NCBI GenBank assembly: GCA_963210315.1 | Contig: OY723322.1 | Location: forward strand, 248,001 to 312,000 | DNA length: 64,000 nt | Direction of reading: 5' to 3' | Origin: Rhynchopus euleeides | Taxonomy: Eukaryota > Euglenozoa > Diplonemea > Diplonemida > Diplonemidae | In this document: positions 18,830 to 30,298 of the stretch, piece by piece | How the letters are laid out: each line of letters begins with the position of its first letter | How positions within the stretch are numbered: position 1 is the first letter of the stretch | Position numbers and translations under genes: made by a program | The notes under the pieces: generated by a model | The model's input: the letters and a program-made list of their open reading frames with translations, nothing else | The model's database searches: none | Told to the model about the DNA's origin: nothing

Positions 18830-20138
18830 GGGGGGGGGGGCAATTAATCGTAAGTAGTCGAATAATCGTAAGGGGGCGATTAATTGTACAACATTTTCTG
18901 GGCCATTTATACGTAAATTTGTTTTGAATAATCGTAGGGGTTACGATTATTCACTTTTGGCCAAATTTCTGACTTTTCCCCAGAGGATCAAGCAACAGGA
19001 ACAGCAGGGATCCCACTCAGGCTGTACAAAGTGGAGAATCGGTCGTCATAGACCAGGATTGAGTCACCCCACATGTCGGAGCACACATGCCCCGAGTTTA
19101 ATGGGTGGAAGAGAGTATGGTTTGAGGCCCCCCCGCCCCCAGGTTCCCTGCCAGTGAGGTGAGCCTGGGGGGGGCACCAAAATTCTGGGGTGGCCCATGC
19201 GCAACCTCAGGAAGATGGACACAGTCCAGAAACTGTACCCCACAAGGAACAGATGTCCACTACCGTGGCCTCCGGCAGCTGGGGGGCTCCGCCCCCCAGA
19301 CCCCCCTGTGGACTCTCTTTGCATTCTCTGTACCACCTCGAAGGGTGCACCCGAGCCAAGCACCCAAGCATGGGAACTAGGCTGGAAACTGATACAGCCA
19401 TTGAAATAGATCGGGACAGCCAGGGCTCACAGTCACCGTCATACGAAGGGACTATGCGAACTGGAGACGGCGCAAGAGCAGGTGCAGCTGTGCTGTATTC
19501 TTGAGGGCTCCCGCTACGTCAAAAACCACGCCCTCATCCAAATGTAAGGACTGAGCCAAGGCGTCAATCCCTTCGGACCTCGTCAGCGCCCCAGGAATAC
19601 AGGCCCCGTCATCGGTATTCGACGCGTGCCCCGCACGCCAGCCAACGACGCTCTGGTGCTGGGGATGGGGTCGAGGGGGTGGTGTGGCAGGCAGGGAAGT
19701 GCACGGGACCAGAAAAACCATTCGACGACGGTCGAGCGCGCACTGGGTGTGGGAGGATACCTAAAAAAACGGGTAACCCACAGGGTCCGACATCGGGTGT
19801 CGGACCCCACCGTGTGCCCATCTGGACGACTCAAGCGCCTCACACCGGGTCCCTCCCCTCCTGGTGGCCCACCGGGGTGCTATGGCCAGTTTCCACCGGT
19901 GCTGTTGCTGTGTGCACGGAATGCCGGTGAGACAGGCCGAGAATGCGACCCACACCCACCCCCACCCCACCAATTGACATTCTGAACAGCAAAACGGGTA
20001 AATTTTTGCCAAAAGTGAATAATCGTAACCCCTACGATTATTCACCACCGTTGAAAATTTGTAAATTTTGGGACACCCGATTTATACAGACCGCGTCGCT
20101 AAATAATCGTAGGGGTTACAATTATTTGACCCCCCCCA
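18830..20138. mobile_element. 1.3-kb non-autonomous TIR element with hairpin-rich ends, TA target duplication
   Basis: The left end reads CTGGGGGGGGGGCAATTAAT and the right end, inverted, CTGGGGGGGTCAAATAATTG. TA flanks both sides (18828-18829; 20139-20140). Subterminal inverted blocks match: GAATAATCGTA-gggg-TTACGATTATTC followed by ACTTTTGGC at about 18928-18962, and the mirror image at about 20013-20044. Each block is itself a hairpin. The roughly 1-kb interior has no recognisable protein. A TA duplication fits Tc1/mariner-type mobilisation, but with no transposase the superfamily is uncertain. Confidence 0.7.
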
Positions 20139-20140
20139 GT

Positions 20141-22998
20141 AAGGCTGGACCGATGAACTTGGAAGAGAGGCACCTTCGCCTGAGCTTAGGATAACACATC
20201 AGTTCAGCGACCACTTGTTTTTCCAGACAGCCATGCACAGCCAGCAGCAATAAATCTGCCCGGATATATTTGTTGCCAGCGGACATGCACGTTCTTTATC
20301 GTAGTGCAGAAGAGACCGCGAGATGCGCTGTCCGCACACAAAACACACACACACCTTGAATGATCTTGGAAAAATAATCGTTTCAAAAACAAGTTTCGCG
20401 GCAGCACTTTTGGCTTGAGGGGGGCAGGCACAGCAACAAACCCCAGCCACCCCAACGCCACCCAGAACGCGTCACACCACGCAGGGGGGGAGGGAGGGAG
20501 GACCGGCGTCCTCTCTCCGGATTTTTTTTCGCACTGTTTCTGAACCGAAATAAGGCGCCTGCTCCGCCCCTCAACAGCTTTCCTTTTTTGCCCACGTACA
20601 TCAGAAAGGAAGGGGAGGGGACACTCCCGGCTGCCCGGGCCGCCTCCATGCACTCACTGCACTGCTGTGTGGTTTGGACTAAGAGAGGGGGTGTTTGGCA
20701 CGAGGGGTATCATCGAAGGGACAACGGATGCATATTCTTTGGATTGGTGAATCTGATGGGGCATATCAGGGGTCGGGGGTGGTGGGAAGGGAACCCGCAA
20801 AGTGACCACGGCGCACAGCCGAGCTTCTGCTGACGTGCGACAGTGAACGGGGGCTGAGGCACAATGGCGCCAGATCTGCGTTGTGTTTACACATATTTCC
20901 CTGGCATGCGTGTGTTGCGCATTTTCCCCTCGCCCTTGTCTGGGCATGGCTGCCCGAACCGATGTCGGGCATCCAAAGAGGAACAGGGATAGAATGTGGG
21001 GAAAGATAACAACTGTATGCACATTCAGAGCGATTATCACACCCTTCTGCACGGTTGACGCGGGATCACAAAATGCTGCCGAAGACGAATGTGACGTCTC
21101 TGCACTAATCCCCGAAAGCAAAGCGGGAGGGAAACCCCTATCGCTGGCGCGATCATCAGTGTGTCCGATGTCGTGCTTTTTTAACCTTCGGCGGATCAGT
21201 GTGCCGTCGTGACATGCTCGAAGATGTGTCGTGTCGCCTCGACTACTCGACTGCGACATGGAACCAAGGACTTTGTCACCTCCAAGGACCTTCACAAGTG
21301 GCACAGCCGACAGGCGGTTGTCCTCCAGTAGTTATGGTTTTGCGTCAGAAGAAGCGGTGTTGAATTCAGCAGATTGCCCCAGCAGGAATCTGCAGCGAGG
21401 GGGGAGGGGGGTGAGGCGCGAGAGTGGCTTTGCAGGTGAGTTGGGGGTGGGTTGTGGAGACTGAACATACACACAAAGGCGCCAGAGAGCAAGGCAGTTG
21501 AGGAGTTGAAGTGACTACACCTACAAAAATCGATCAGAATTGCGGAGAGCGGGAAGAAGATCCTTAGTCGAGCAGTGCAACCACAACGTCTTTTGGATCG
21601 GTTTTTGTCAGCTTTTTTCTGGCGTTGGACGTTCGCCATCGTGCTTGAAAGGCGGCCCACTCTTCAGGAAGTAACAACAAAATAGCCAATGGGAACTGTA
21701 GCACCCGAGCAAATCTGAAGAGAGGCATCAACGAATATTAGTTTCTCAACACAGGGCGAACGCTGAGCACACCACTGAAATAGAACTTCAGAACCAGATT
21801 GGGTTTTCCTGGAACCAGTTGCAGTTCCCCGTGATTGTCGCAAATCTTGTCACCTTGGGGGGCACAGACAGCGAGCGGGGGTTGATTTTTTTTGGCAGCC
21901 CGGAAGGGGGGCTAATCCGTGATGAGATATCATGTGCAACCATTTGACACCCGCAGGCACTCAGCAACACGGCACGGGAGAGGCAGCAAAGTAGGAGAAA
22001 TACCTTCGCTGGATCAGACCTGGATACGGCCCAAAATCGTTCAAAAATGGCGGGAAGGGAAGGGAAGGGAAGGGGCGGGCATGGGCAACAATAAAACAGA
22101 TCGGAGAGTCGGAGGAGATGCCAGCATCATGGCATTGAGAATGAACACCCCCCACCCCCACCCCCTCCAGGACGGGGAACAATGGCGACAGTCACGAAGC
22201 CCACCCCCAAGACTCAAGGCGCCAAACGGGCACGCCCTCCCCGAAACCCCTTTTAGCCGCGAAACCCAGACTCGAGGCTGGCCGGGAGGGGGGGGGGGGG
22301 GGCGTGACGCAATCGGCGCAGATTCTATGTGTTGTGGTGGCCCCACGTGAGGGGGCCAGATGGTATTCACGCATGGCAGAAACACTCGTGCGCATCAGAC
22401 AGGGCTGCAACCCAAGCCTAAGGCTTCTTCTTTGCTGCGATTCCTTCCACCCCTTCCAGGGAGGGGCCATCAAGGCAGCTGCCTCTGTCCTGACATCGAG
22501 TGCACTTGCGTCTCAATGCCGTGAAGTGGCACTAAGGTTCTAATCCTAAAGCTTCAGTCGTGCGATTTCGTATCGTTACGTCGCAATTTCACCTCACTTC
22601 GTCGCTCGTAACGGAGGAGACGCGCCCGAACGGAAAAAAACAGGTTACAAACTGACACACTTTGTCAGGGGTGTGTGTGGCCACATATGGACACTCATGG
22701 ACACGCAGCAGGGTGCACAGAAGACGCAGCAGGGAGGGAGAAAAGCGTGTCTGGTTTCCAGCCAGAACACCATTTTTTTCTGCAATTCCACTCATCCGGA
22801 CACCCCCCCATCCCCGCCTCCCCTGCTTTGCCTGTCCATGGCCGCCCCAACAACCCTGTTTCGTTTGTTTGCAGTGACCCAAACACAGGCAAGGGCCACA
22901 CGTGGGGGGAGAGGGGGATTATTGGCCCCAAAGAACGGCCAGTATAATAGAATATCGTTCAAAGCATTCAAAAAATACCCGCACTTCTCCCGCCTCCC
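20141..22998. other. Intergenic region, no supportable gene apart from a repeat near 22.5 kb
   Basis: Open frames up to 216 codons exist on both strands but lack domains and have mixed, non-coding-like composition. Notable sequence: a pure GGGAAGGGAA-type purine run at about 22049-22077, a run of about 15 G at 22288, and the dispersed repeat at about 22515-22620 (listed separately). The last 200 bases may be 3' UTR of the MGNC gene ending at 22999. Confidence 0.55.
22515..22625. repeat. Dispersed repeat family R1, copy 1 (partial)
   Basis: GTGAAGTGGCACTAAGG, then AAGCTTCAGTCGTGCGATTT and a string of TTCG-type words ending CTTCGTCGCTCGTAAC. The same order of words appears at about 27530-27625 and 58575-58680. 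This is the most diverged of the three long 3' parts. No coding sequence; it behaves like a SINE or MITE fragment, class unknown. Confidence 0.7.
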
Positions 22999-23304
22999 TC
23001 ACCGCCTTGTCCCTGTGGCAATCTTGAGATTGAGCGGGGGGGGGCGTTTCGTGCGGTAGTGGCTGGAGGGGTTGCCGGTGCTGCTCTTTCCCGACGACAT
23101 GGATGCGTTGTCGCACTCCCCACTTTTGCACGAGAGAGAATCGCTGTCGCTGCCGCTCTTCAGGATACTGTGCTTGTTGCACAGGGCACCCCGCAGACAC
23201 TTCTCCTTCTTCAACCTCTCCACGCGAGGATCCCCCGAGTTCTGAGGCGACCCAAAGTTCGGCTTCTTTGCCGGCGTCTTGTCGGACGTCGCACAGTTCC
23301 CCAT
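22999..23304 (-). CDS. Small MGNC-type acylated protein, 101 aa (paralogue 1)
   Basis: ATG 23304 to TGA at 22999. The protein begins MGNCATSDKTPAKK. Gly2 followed by Asn-Cys is the classic context for N-myristoylation, and Cys4 for palmitoylation, so membrane attachment is predicted. The middle is Ser/Lys-rich with several Cys (CLRGALCNKH; SLSCKSGECDNASMSS). The end, HYRTKRPPPLNLKIATGTRR, resembles the end of the second MGNC gene at 29191-29436 (LKYKEKRPPPIEISRSKLST). Two small proteins sharing both the acylation start and a KRPPP-[LI] tail about 6 kb apart make a real paralogous pair likely. The function of the tail is unknown; a phosphorylation or docking motif is possible. Confidence 0.65.
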   Translation of the reverse strand: MGNCATSDKTPAKKPNFGSPQNSGDPRVERLKKEKCLRGALCNKHSILKSGSDSDSLSCKSGECDNASMSSGKSSTGNPSSHYRTKRPPPLNLKIATGTRR

Positions 23305-23556
23305 CTCCCCGATAGGCTTAGGTCAGGAACCCACACACGCTTCGAGTGCGTCTATGGCACAGCTGTATACTGTAGGGCGCAGAGGGCCGATGAAGACCAA
23401 CCAGCGGTGCGCAGAATGTGGAGGATGGGAGATGGGATCGATCCCCGTTTCTCCGGTGTGTGTATATCAGGAGTCACCTGCTGTGGAGGATGGCATTTGA
23501 TTTTTTCTTGCGGGGGGTGTTGTTAAAATGGCACACAGCACAACACATAAACCACG

Positions 23557-26500
23557 GGGGGGTGCAAAGATGGAAAAAATATATTAAATTGTATTTTATT
23601 GTATTTTATTAAATTGTATTTTATTGTATTTTATTCGCCGGGATTTGAATAAAATACAATAAAATACAAGGTACCACTCACCTGCACACAAACCCGCACA
23701 CAAGCCCTCAAGACTCTTGGAGCGGCCTGACTATTTAGTGTCTTTGTCGCAGCAAGGGAGTTACGATACTGAAGGGGAGGTGCTACTGCCCGTGCAGGGC
23801 GACACCGCCTTAAAACTTGATAACCACACCAACCCGCACACCCTCCACTGCAGGCCACACTGCCCAGGTATGCCCGCGGGAAGGAGAGCCTGCTGGTCAC
23901 AGAAGCACTTTAGTGAAGCAGCGGGGGGGAGAAAATGCAAGTTCTGCGATGAACTTGTCAAGGCGACGAGCGGCACCCGCATGAAGGCGCACCTCCGCCT
24001 ATGCGAGAAGATCAGCAGTGCCGCCAAGGACGAGCTGAAGGCTGAGGATACTGCGCCGACCCCCGCAAAGCGCCCTGCATCAAGAACACCAGAGGGAAAG
24101 GCGCTGCCGAAGATCGCACGCATGCTCAACGCATGCCCCACCCCCACGGTCGCCGAGAAGGATGCGATCGTTGCTGCCTGGGCCAGATTTTTTTTTGGCT
24201 CAGGCACACCGTTCAGCCACGTGGAAGACAAGCTCTTCCTCGAGGCGTTGAACGCAACCCGCCCGGGGTTATCCCCGGAGCTCTTCTTCCCCAAGCGCCA
24301 TTCGCTGGGAACGAAGTGGTTGGATCGCATCCACAAAGAAGAAGCGGAGCCTCAAATGAAAGACCTCCTCGCCGCAGCTCACATCGCCATCATGTGCGAT
24401 GTGTGGAAGAACGACCGGTCGGAGAAGGTCTTCGCAGTCACTGCGATTGGGGATGGTAGCCCGGTGCTACTCCAGTCGGGTGTGCTGAGCGAGAAGCGGC
24501 ACCGGGCGACGGAGTTCTTGGGCCACCTCAAGAAGATACACGAGCAGGTGTTGGGGAAGATCGTAGCCATCCTTGTCGACGGGGACTCCACAGCCGTTGC
24601 TTCGGCCATTCTGTTCAAGGCGTTCCAGACAGAAGCAGGCAGGCAGACGCCGTTCGTGTGCATCTGCGCGTGTCACACGGTAGCACGTGCGCTCAACGAC
24701 TGCATCGGGGTGAGGACGGAAAGGAAGCGCGAGGCGAAGAACGAGTTCCACTTCGTCGCCGCACTTCTCTCTGCGCTGTCATCACAATTGCGCAACGTCG
24801 AGTTTCTATCCAAAACGTATGCGGAGAAACAACAGCAGTGCGGGCGCCGCAAATCAAAGAAGATGGTGAAGCCGGCGGTGACGAGGTGGCACACGTTCTC
24901 AACTGTGTGGAAGGAAGTTGAAGAGAACCGCAACGCGCTGCTGCTCATGAACCAAGAGGAGGCGGTGTGCTCCTCCTGCCCAGAAATCGGCAAGGTGCTC
25001 GACGCGACGTTCTGGGGTGTGTTCATGGGCTTGAAACCCTTTGTGGCAGGTGTCGGGGAGGTGATGAACTTCCTTGAGCAGGACGGATGCACCGCTGGGA
25101 TGATCATTCCGGCACTTTCATACCTCATCGACTGCCTCAACGCCTGCAACCTCACCTCCGCTGCGAACAAGGCCAAGCTGGCCGCAGTAGCAACAGCACT
25201 GACGCCACTCTTCTTCGCCCCTGATCGTGAGAAGCAACCGACCTTCATCAAGGAGTTTACGCTGAAGCTGGATGTCAGGAAGGCGGCGCAGGCCTTCATC
25301 AAGAAGGTCAAAAACGCAGAGGCTGCAGCCGAGCTCCTAGAGCTCATAACACGAACGGGGGGTTTTGATGATGATTCCCTCTGGGACCTTGCGCAGGGAA
25401 GAAAGGCGTGCCAGTGGTGGAAGACTGTTGCACAACTCCACCCGACGTCGCAGGTCGCTCCCCTCGCTGCGATCCTCACTCGCATCCCCGCATCCACCAG
25501 CACCGCAGAAAGAGTTTTTTCGACGATGGGCTGGATGTCGGAGCACCGCCGCCACCGCCTGACGGCTGCGAAAACCCACAAGCTCACGCTTGTGCACCGC
25601 AGCCTGAAGGCGAAGAAGACCGTCGTGGAGGAAGGGTGGTGGAACCTCGAAGAACTGGAGAACGACGAAAAGAATATGATGGTGATCGACGAGCAGGACC
25701 CACCGGCAGCGGGAGAGAGCGGCGGCGTCAACGCGGATGCGGGTGAGGCGGACGAGGAGAGTGGCAGCGAGACGTCGTGGGACTGAGGATACTTCGGTGG
25801 GTGGGGGATTGTGTTGTGTGTTGCGCGTTGTGTGTGGGGCGGGGTCAGGAGTTGTTCGTTCGTCTCTCCACGCAATCTCTTGGCCGTCGATACTCCTTTA
25901 TTTGTTGCACTCGTGTGAGCAGAAAGTCACCCACCACAGCAATCATCCAAGCGTGCTCTACACCAGCCCCTGATTATCATTTCAGGGTTTGTGTGTAGAA
26001 GCGTCGACGCATCAACAAAATACAGGCAAATAGCGGTTGCTTCTGAATAGTGCTGTGACTTTTTAGATTTTTCTGATTTTCCCGGTGAAGCTGGCCCCTT
26101 CCTCGCCCGGGTCCCAGAGCGTGCCCCCTGTGGGTGCCTTACTCCTCTTCGGACCATGTGGTTCCCCAGCTTCATCCTTTCTTCCTCAGGCTGCCCCTGT
26201 GAATGGTAGACTGCAGCCTCTTTTTGCCGCCAGCACAGAGTCACGAGCCGCTCAACCCCGACCAGTGCGCGGTTTGTTTGCCCTATTGATGTTCGTGTAG
26301 TACATGTTCCATGTGAAGAGCCCGAAGAAGCAAAAGTAGGACCTGCTGCGCTAGCCCCGCCAAGCAGCTACAAAACGACAGGACGCGCGCAGGCACCGGG
26401 CCCCCTCTCCAATAGAGCGGCACCTCATCCCAGGAAATCCCCCACCCGGCGTTTAGATTCTGAGAGATCGCAGAGAGTCACCCACCAGGCCTTGCCTGTG

Positions 26501-26586
26501 TATTATATTATGTATTTTATTGTATTTTATTGTATTTTGTATTTTATTATTTTGGGTCAGTGTATTTTTCCATCTTTGGGGGGGTG
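23557..26586. mobile_element. Apparently intact hAT transposon (23565-26578) with 8-bp target duplication
   Basis: Both ends read CAAAGATGGAAAAA inward (23565 and 26578), fitting the hAT terminal pattern of CA-x-x-G. GGGGGGTG flanks the element exactly on both sides (23557-23564 and 26579-26586), the 8-bp duplication expected for hAT. Subterminal DNA is rich in TTTTATTGTA words; at about 23603-23670 these form a long hairpin around a GC-rich loop. The single large gene on the plus strand is uninterrupted. Identical target duplications and an open transposase suggest a recent insertion. It separates the two MGNC genes. Confidence 0.93.
23870..25786 (+). CDS. hAT-family transposase, 638 aa
   Basis: Cut-and-paste transposase. 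The first in-frame ATG is 23870; the frame is open further upstream to 23717 without an ATG. A BED-type finger near residues 18-42 (KCKFCDELVKATSGTRMKAH, then LRLC) should bind the element ends. The RNase H-like core shows the expected acidic positions: Asp in IAIMCDVWKND and Asp in AILVDGDSTAV, with the PAVTRWHTF motif before the helical insertion. The C-terminal dimerisation segment WWKTVAQLHPTSQVAPLAAI followed by PASTSTAERVFSTMGWM is well preserved. An acidic tail follows. It is full length for the family with no internal stop. CAG|GTATGC just before the ATG matches the local donor consensus, so a 5' intron or alternative start is possible. Confidence 0.93.
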   Translation: MPAGRRACWSQKHFSEAAGGRKCKFCDELVKATSGTRMKAHLRLCEKISSAAKDELKAEDTAPTPAKRPASRTPEGKALPKIARMLNACPTPTVAEKDAIVAAWARFFFGSGTPFSHVEDKLFLEALNATRPGLSPELFFPKRHSLGTKWLDRIHKEEAEPQMKDLLAAAHIAIMCDVWKNDRSEKVFAVTAIGDGSPVLLQSGVLSEKRHRATEFLGHLKKIHEQVLGKIVAILVDGDSTAVASAILFKAFQTEAGRQTPFVCICACHTVARALNDCIGVRTERKREAKNEFHFVAALLSALSSQLRNVEFLSKTYAEKQQQCGRRKSKKMVKPAVTRWHTFSTVWKEVEENRNALLLMNQEEAVCSSCPEIGKVLDATFWGVFMGLKPFVAGVGEVMNFLEQDGCTAGMIIPALSYLIDCLNACNLTSAANKAKLAAVATALTPLFFAPDREKQPTFIKEFTLKLDVRKAAQAFIKKVKNAEAAAELLELITRTGGFDDDSLWDLAQGRKACQWWKTVAQLHPTSQVAPLAAILTRIPASTSTAERVFSTMGWMSEHRRHRLTAAKTHKLTLVHRSLKAKKTVVEEGWWNLEELENDEKNMMVIDEQDPPAAGESGGVNADAGEADEESGSETSWD

Positions 26587-29190
26587 TGGACACGGCATGG
26601 CAACGGAGATGGCGACAGAGCAGAACCCGCGACAATATTTTTCGGTGAGGGGTGGGGGGTGGGTGGCGTGGGAGGCCTCAAGTTTCAGAGGATCTGCTAC
26701 TAATCGCCTTGCACTTGTTTGCAGGCAACACTAACCCTGGCCCTTTCCCGACGCGCCTCCCTGCAGGAGGGGGTGAGAGGTGGGGACTGCAACAGGGGCG
26801 CGGGGGGGTGGGGGGGCCCGGCAAACATTGTGCCCCAAGCCACCTCAGCTCTGCCGCCGTGTTCCAGATGGGGTCTCTCTTCTCATTCACAACGAATGGC
26901 TGCAAGCCACGCCGGGTGAACGGGCCGCTCTAAACAGACGACGCGACCAGCCACCCGACAGGTCAGCCCTTCAGCAGGCAACACAGGTGGGTACCCGAGT
27001 GATTTGTCCTAACAACCGGAGGGAGGGAGGGCTGGAAGAGATTCTTTCCACTGAAATCAGGGGAGGTAGGGAAGAGTGTGAGCCACGCAGTGTGTGTGTG
27101 TGTGTGCCTGACTTGTCGAAGTCAGGTCAGATGCGCCACTTTTCAAGCCCGTTTTGGTGGGGTATTTGTTTGGGGGTGGTGGTGGTGTGCCAGCTTTCTG
27201 TTGCTCGTCCTCCTCACGTCTTGGCAACGTGTTGCAAGCATGGCCAGTGACTGAACACCACGCGGGCCACTCTGGATGTAATTCTAGGGGAGGGGGGAGG
27301 GGAGGGGTAATTTTTTTTGGATTCGGACCACTGCACAAAACAAAACTAATCGAACATAAACATGTCAGCAAAATCAGTCGGCTGTTAGTGGTTCCGATTA
27401 TTTTGTTGCAAAAAATCGTACTCCTTTCGCTTTATTATAGACACCCTGTCCAGCAACTGTGGGAGAACAGTTCCGGACTACTTTTTGTTGAGCGCACACT
27501 TGCTGTCTCAAGGCTGTGTTGAGGCCCTGTGAAGTGGCATGAGGTGCTAATCCAAAGCTTCAGTCGTACGATTTCCTTCGTTACTTCGCGACTTCGCTAC
27601 GCTTCGTCGCTCGTAACTAGTAAAAAAAATAGAGTCCGGGTTTTGTAGCGCACAAGCGTGGAGGGAGGCACCACGCCTAATCCCCCCCCGAAGACTGACA
27701 TTTTCCCCGGCTGCCCCTCCCCCCCCCCTCTTGCCGATGATCTGGAAGACGCACCGACTGCCAACGAAAGGCCTGTGTGTCTCCTTTCCCGAGCTGCGAT
27801 CCACTCCACGTCCCACCCCCCACAACCCCACCCTGCCAATGGATCAGCTTTGCTTCCCCGTAAATATCATTACTGGGGCTGGTTTGCGCAAGCATCAGAA
27901 GAAGAGATGGCCATTCAAACGCATCGCGCAGGGGGGCAGGGACTGGCGAAGACGCTTGTGTGGAATAAATCGGATAAAAAATCACGGGCAAAACGGGGAA
28001 ACGCGTGCACCCCCACCCCCCCTGCCGACAGAACTAACTGAGGTAGGCGTGCCTCCCCCGGCTCTCCAATAGCCCCTCAGGGCTGGAGGCGGCTGTTGTT
28101 TCTCTTGATGTGTCGACGGCCCAACGGGGCCCTGGCGTGAAATCGGTATGAGCTGGCCAGGCCAGCGGACACAGCAGAGCGTTTTCCTTCGCCACAACAG
28201 GCCACTGCCAGTGCCAAAACATAGCGAGGCAGCGCTTTTCGGGCAACAAAAAGGACAACACCCTCCGAGGGGCTGCAGGTGCTGTTTCTGCAGGTGATGA
28301 TTTTCCTTGCTTGCCCCGGCACCATTGGCGCACAGAAGTGCAAAAGCGAGATGGCCAGGGGTGCATTTTTTTTCGTCTTCGTGTTAAAACACGGTTGGAA
28401 TGAGCGGGAAAAACCAGAGGCGCTTTTCGAACCCTCCCCCACACACACATGGGCCAAAAGTGACTAAGAAAGCGCACGGATCTGAGCGGGGCGCCGATCA
28501 GGCACACCCACGGCAGGGGGTAGGGAGCGTGGAAATAGGGACAGAACTCCATTGGGGCTCGCCTACTGCTTCACTGTGGAAAGACGGGAGAGGAACTCAC
28601 ACACAGCACACACAGAATACAATCGAAACCCCACTGACCGGCGGTGTGCGTGAGTGCGAGTGTGCCTTGGGACCTCCCAAACGCTCTCTCTTCCGGGGAT
28701 GTTGTGGGGCGAGGATTTCACCTCGGCCCCAATCAACTGCAGGGACACACACCTGCACGTTTCGTATTTTTTTACGTTTTCGAGAGAGAGAAAGAGAGGG
28801 TGTGCACAAAATAATTAACCTCCCCCCCCCCTCCCCGAGCAGCATCACACCCGCCATCCCCTGTCCATGCGACTCCCCCCCCCCACCCGAAGGGAAAGCA
28901 GGGAGAGCGGACGCACCATCGCCCCTCGTTGTCCCCACCCACCCCACCCGCTCCTACACCCCCCCCACCCGTCCGTGGCGTGTGGGGCAGGCACACACCA
29001 CCCCCTGCTGACTGTCGGGGGGGGGGTGGCCTTCCCAACAGCCGAGTCGGGGTCGGGGGTGTCGGGAGCTGGGCGGAGGGGTGGCCAGCCCCCACACACC
29101 CCAGGATGGTTTTGTGGGTGCGCCGAATTTCGGAACAACGCGTGGGGGCCCTGGGGAGCTCGGAAGGGTCGGGGCGTGTGCCCTGACCCT
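26587..29190. other. Intergenic region between the hAT element and the second MGNC gene
   Basis: No supportable gene. It holds the R1 repeat copy at about 27405-27625, poly-C/poly-G runs (about 27717, 28823, 28875), and a GA-rich tract near 28782. Open frames here are short and lack domains. The part next to 29190 may be 3' UTR of the MGNC gene. Confidence 0.55.
27405..27625. repeat. Dispersed repeat family R1, copy 2 (long)
   Basis: AATCGTACTCCTTTCGCTTT, CACCCTGTCCAGCAACTG, CTACTTTTTGTTGAGCGCAC, then GTGAAGTGGCATGAGG, AAGCTTCAGTCGTACGATTT and CTTCGTCGCTCGTAACTAGT followed by a run of A. The same blocks in the same order occur at about 58440-58675. Two halves (5' and 3') can occur apart elsewhere (49.2 kb, 22.5 kb). 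An A-rich end would fit a SINE, but I found no convincing pol III boxes. Confidence 0.75.
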
Positions 29191-29436
29191 CTAGGATGTC
29201 GACAGCTTGCTCCGGGAGATCTCGATGGGCGGCGGGCGCTTCTCCTTGTACTTCAGATGCGACTCATGGCTGTCGCAAGACCTCGCCACGGACGAACGGC
29301 TTGTTGCTGCAGGCGTGGAGGGGTACGCACCAGACACGTTTCTGCGCCCGTTGTGCGCCTGGTCCCTCTTCCGCCCAGCCGAGCCATCCCCTTTGTTGGG
29401 CCCGGGTGACCCGTCCTTCGCCCCACAGTTCCCCAT
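29191..29436 (-). CDS. Small MGNC-type acylated protein, 81 aa (paralogue 2)
   Basis: ATG 29436 to TAG at 29191. Begins MGNCGAKDGSPGPNKGDG, with an N-myristoylation glycine and an adjacent palmitoylatable cysteine. The rest is hydrophilic with Arg/Lys and Ser, a CDSHESH motif, and ends LKYKEKRPPPIEISRSKLST plus Ser. The KRPPP core followed by a hydrophobic residue, and the start, are shared with the gene at 22999-23304; the middle is not alignable by eye. It probably sits on the cytosolic face of a membrane. No catalytic domain. The flanking sequence gives no clear promoter. Confidence 0.6.
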   Translation of the reverse strand: MGNCGAKDGSPGPNKGDGSAGRKRDQAHNGRRNVSGAYPSTPAATSRSSVARSCDSHESHLKYKEKRPPPIEISRSKLSTS

Positions 29437-30298
29437 CGCACCCGCTGAGGTTGGTGTGTATGTGTGACTGCTCTGCCCTAGCAGCAGCGGATGTCGGCAG
29501 CCTGCAGCGGGGTGGGGTGGTGGGCAGAGAGGGGGGCGGGGAAGCAGAAGCAGAAGTGACAGGAAGCGCAAGGCCTGTGCCTGAGATTGTTTCCAGCGCT
29601 GTACGCAGAGAGGGGTGGGTGGGGGACAGAGATAAGCGATGGGGCTCGGCCCAGGTGGCATGGGTGGGTGGGTGGGGGAGGGGTTGGGGGGTGGGCGTCC
29701 GATTCGGGTGATTTCGCTGAGACTTTCCTGGAAAACCAAAACAACCACAGCAGGGGCACCCTGCCCCTCTGCCTTGGGAGACGGCTGCCGCAAGCAGGCA
29801 GGCAGAGGTGTGCCTGTGCCTGGGCATGCCTCGGCAGGTCGGGGAGAGGCCTCGTTGGAAGCGAACAGCACACGTGGACATCCTACGCCGGACACGGCAA
29901 CATTGAACAAGGCACGACACACGGCACACGGCATCAGGCGGCTGCAGCGTGTTGGGCGGCAGGCCTGTGCGGCACACGGAATGGGGTGGGTGTGGGGAAG
30001 GAGGAGGGAAGGGCACAGATGCATGGATCTGTGCCGGCACTGGTACAGCTTGTGCATGTAGTTGGAAGAAGGGGTGGGTGCATGCGCATGCCTTGCCTTG
30101 CCTTTCCTGGTGTACGGTACAGCCAACACCAAGCAGGCAAGCAGACAGGCAGTGGCAGAGTGAGGGTGCAGGATTCGTCTGAGGTTGATCTCCGGGTATT
30201 TTACTCACACGACACTGCACTGCACTGCACAGCACTGGAGTACATTGCAGTACACACCCCACAAGACTGGACCAGATTCAGTTTAAAACAGTCGACGC
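29437..30298. other. Intergenic region between the MGNC gene and the aspartic protease
   Basis: Large overlapping open frames on the minus strand (29.2-30.3 kb) are Pro/His/Cys-rich and appear compositional. G-rich stretches occur near 29650-29700. No domain, RNA gene or repeat recognised. Confidence 0.5.

Noticed and set aside
29264-30262. Long minus-strand open frames between the MGNC gene and the protease
   Set aside because: Two overlapping frames in different phases, both Pro/His/Cys-rich, as expected from GC-rich noncoding DNA; the real MGNC start is internal to one of them.
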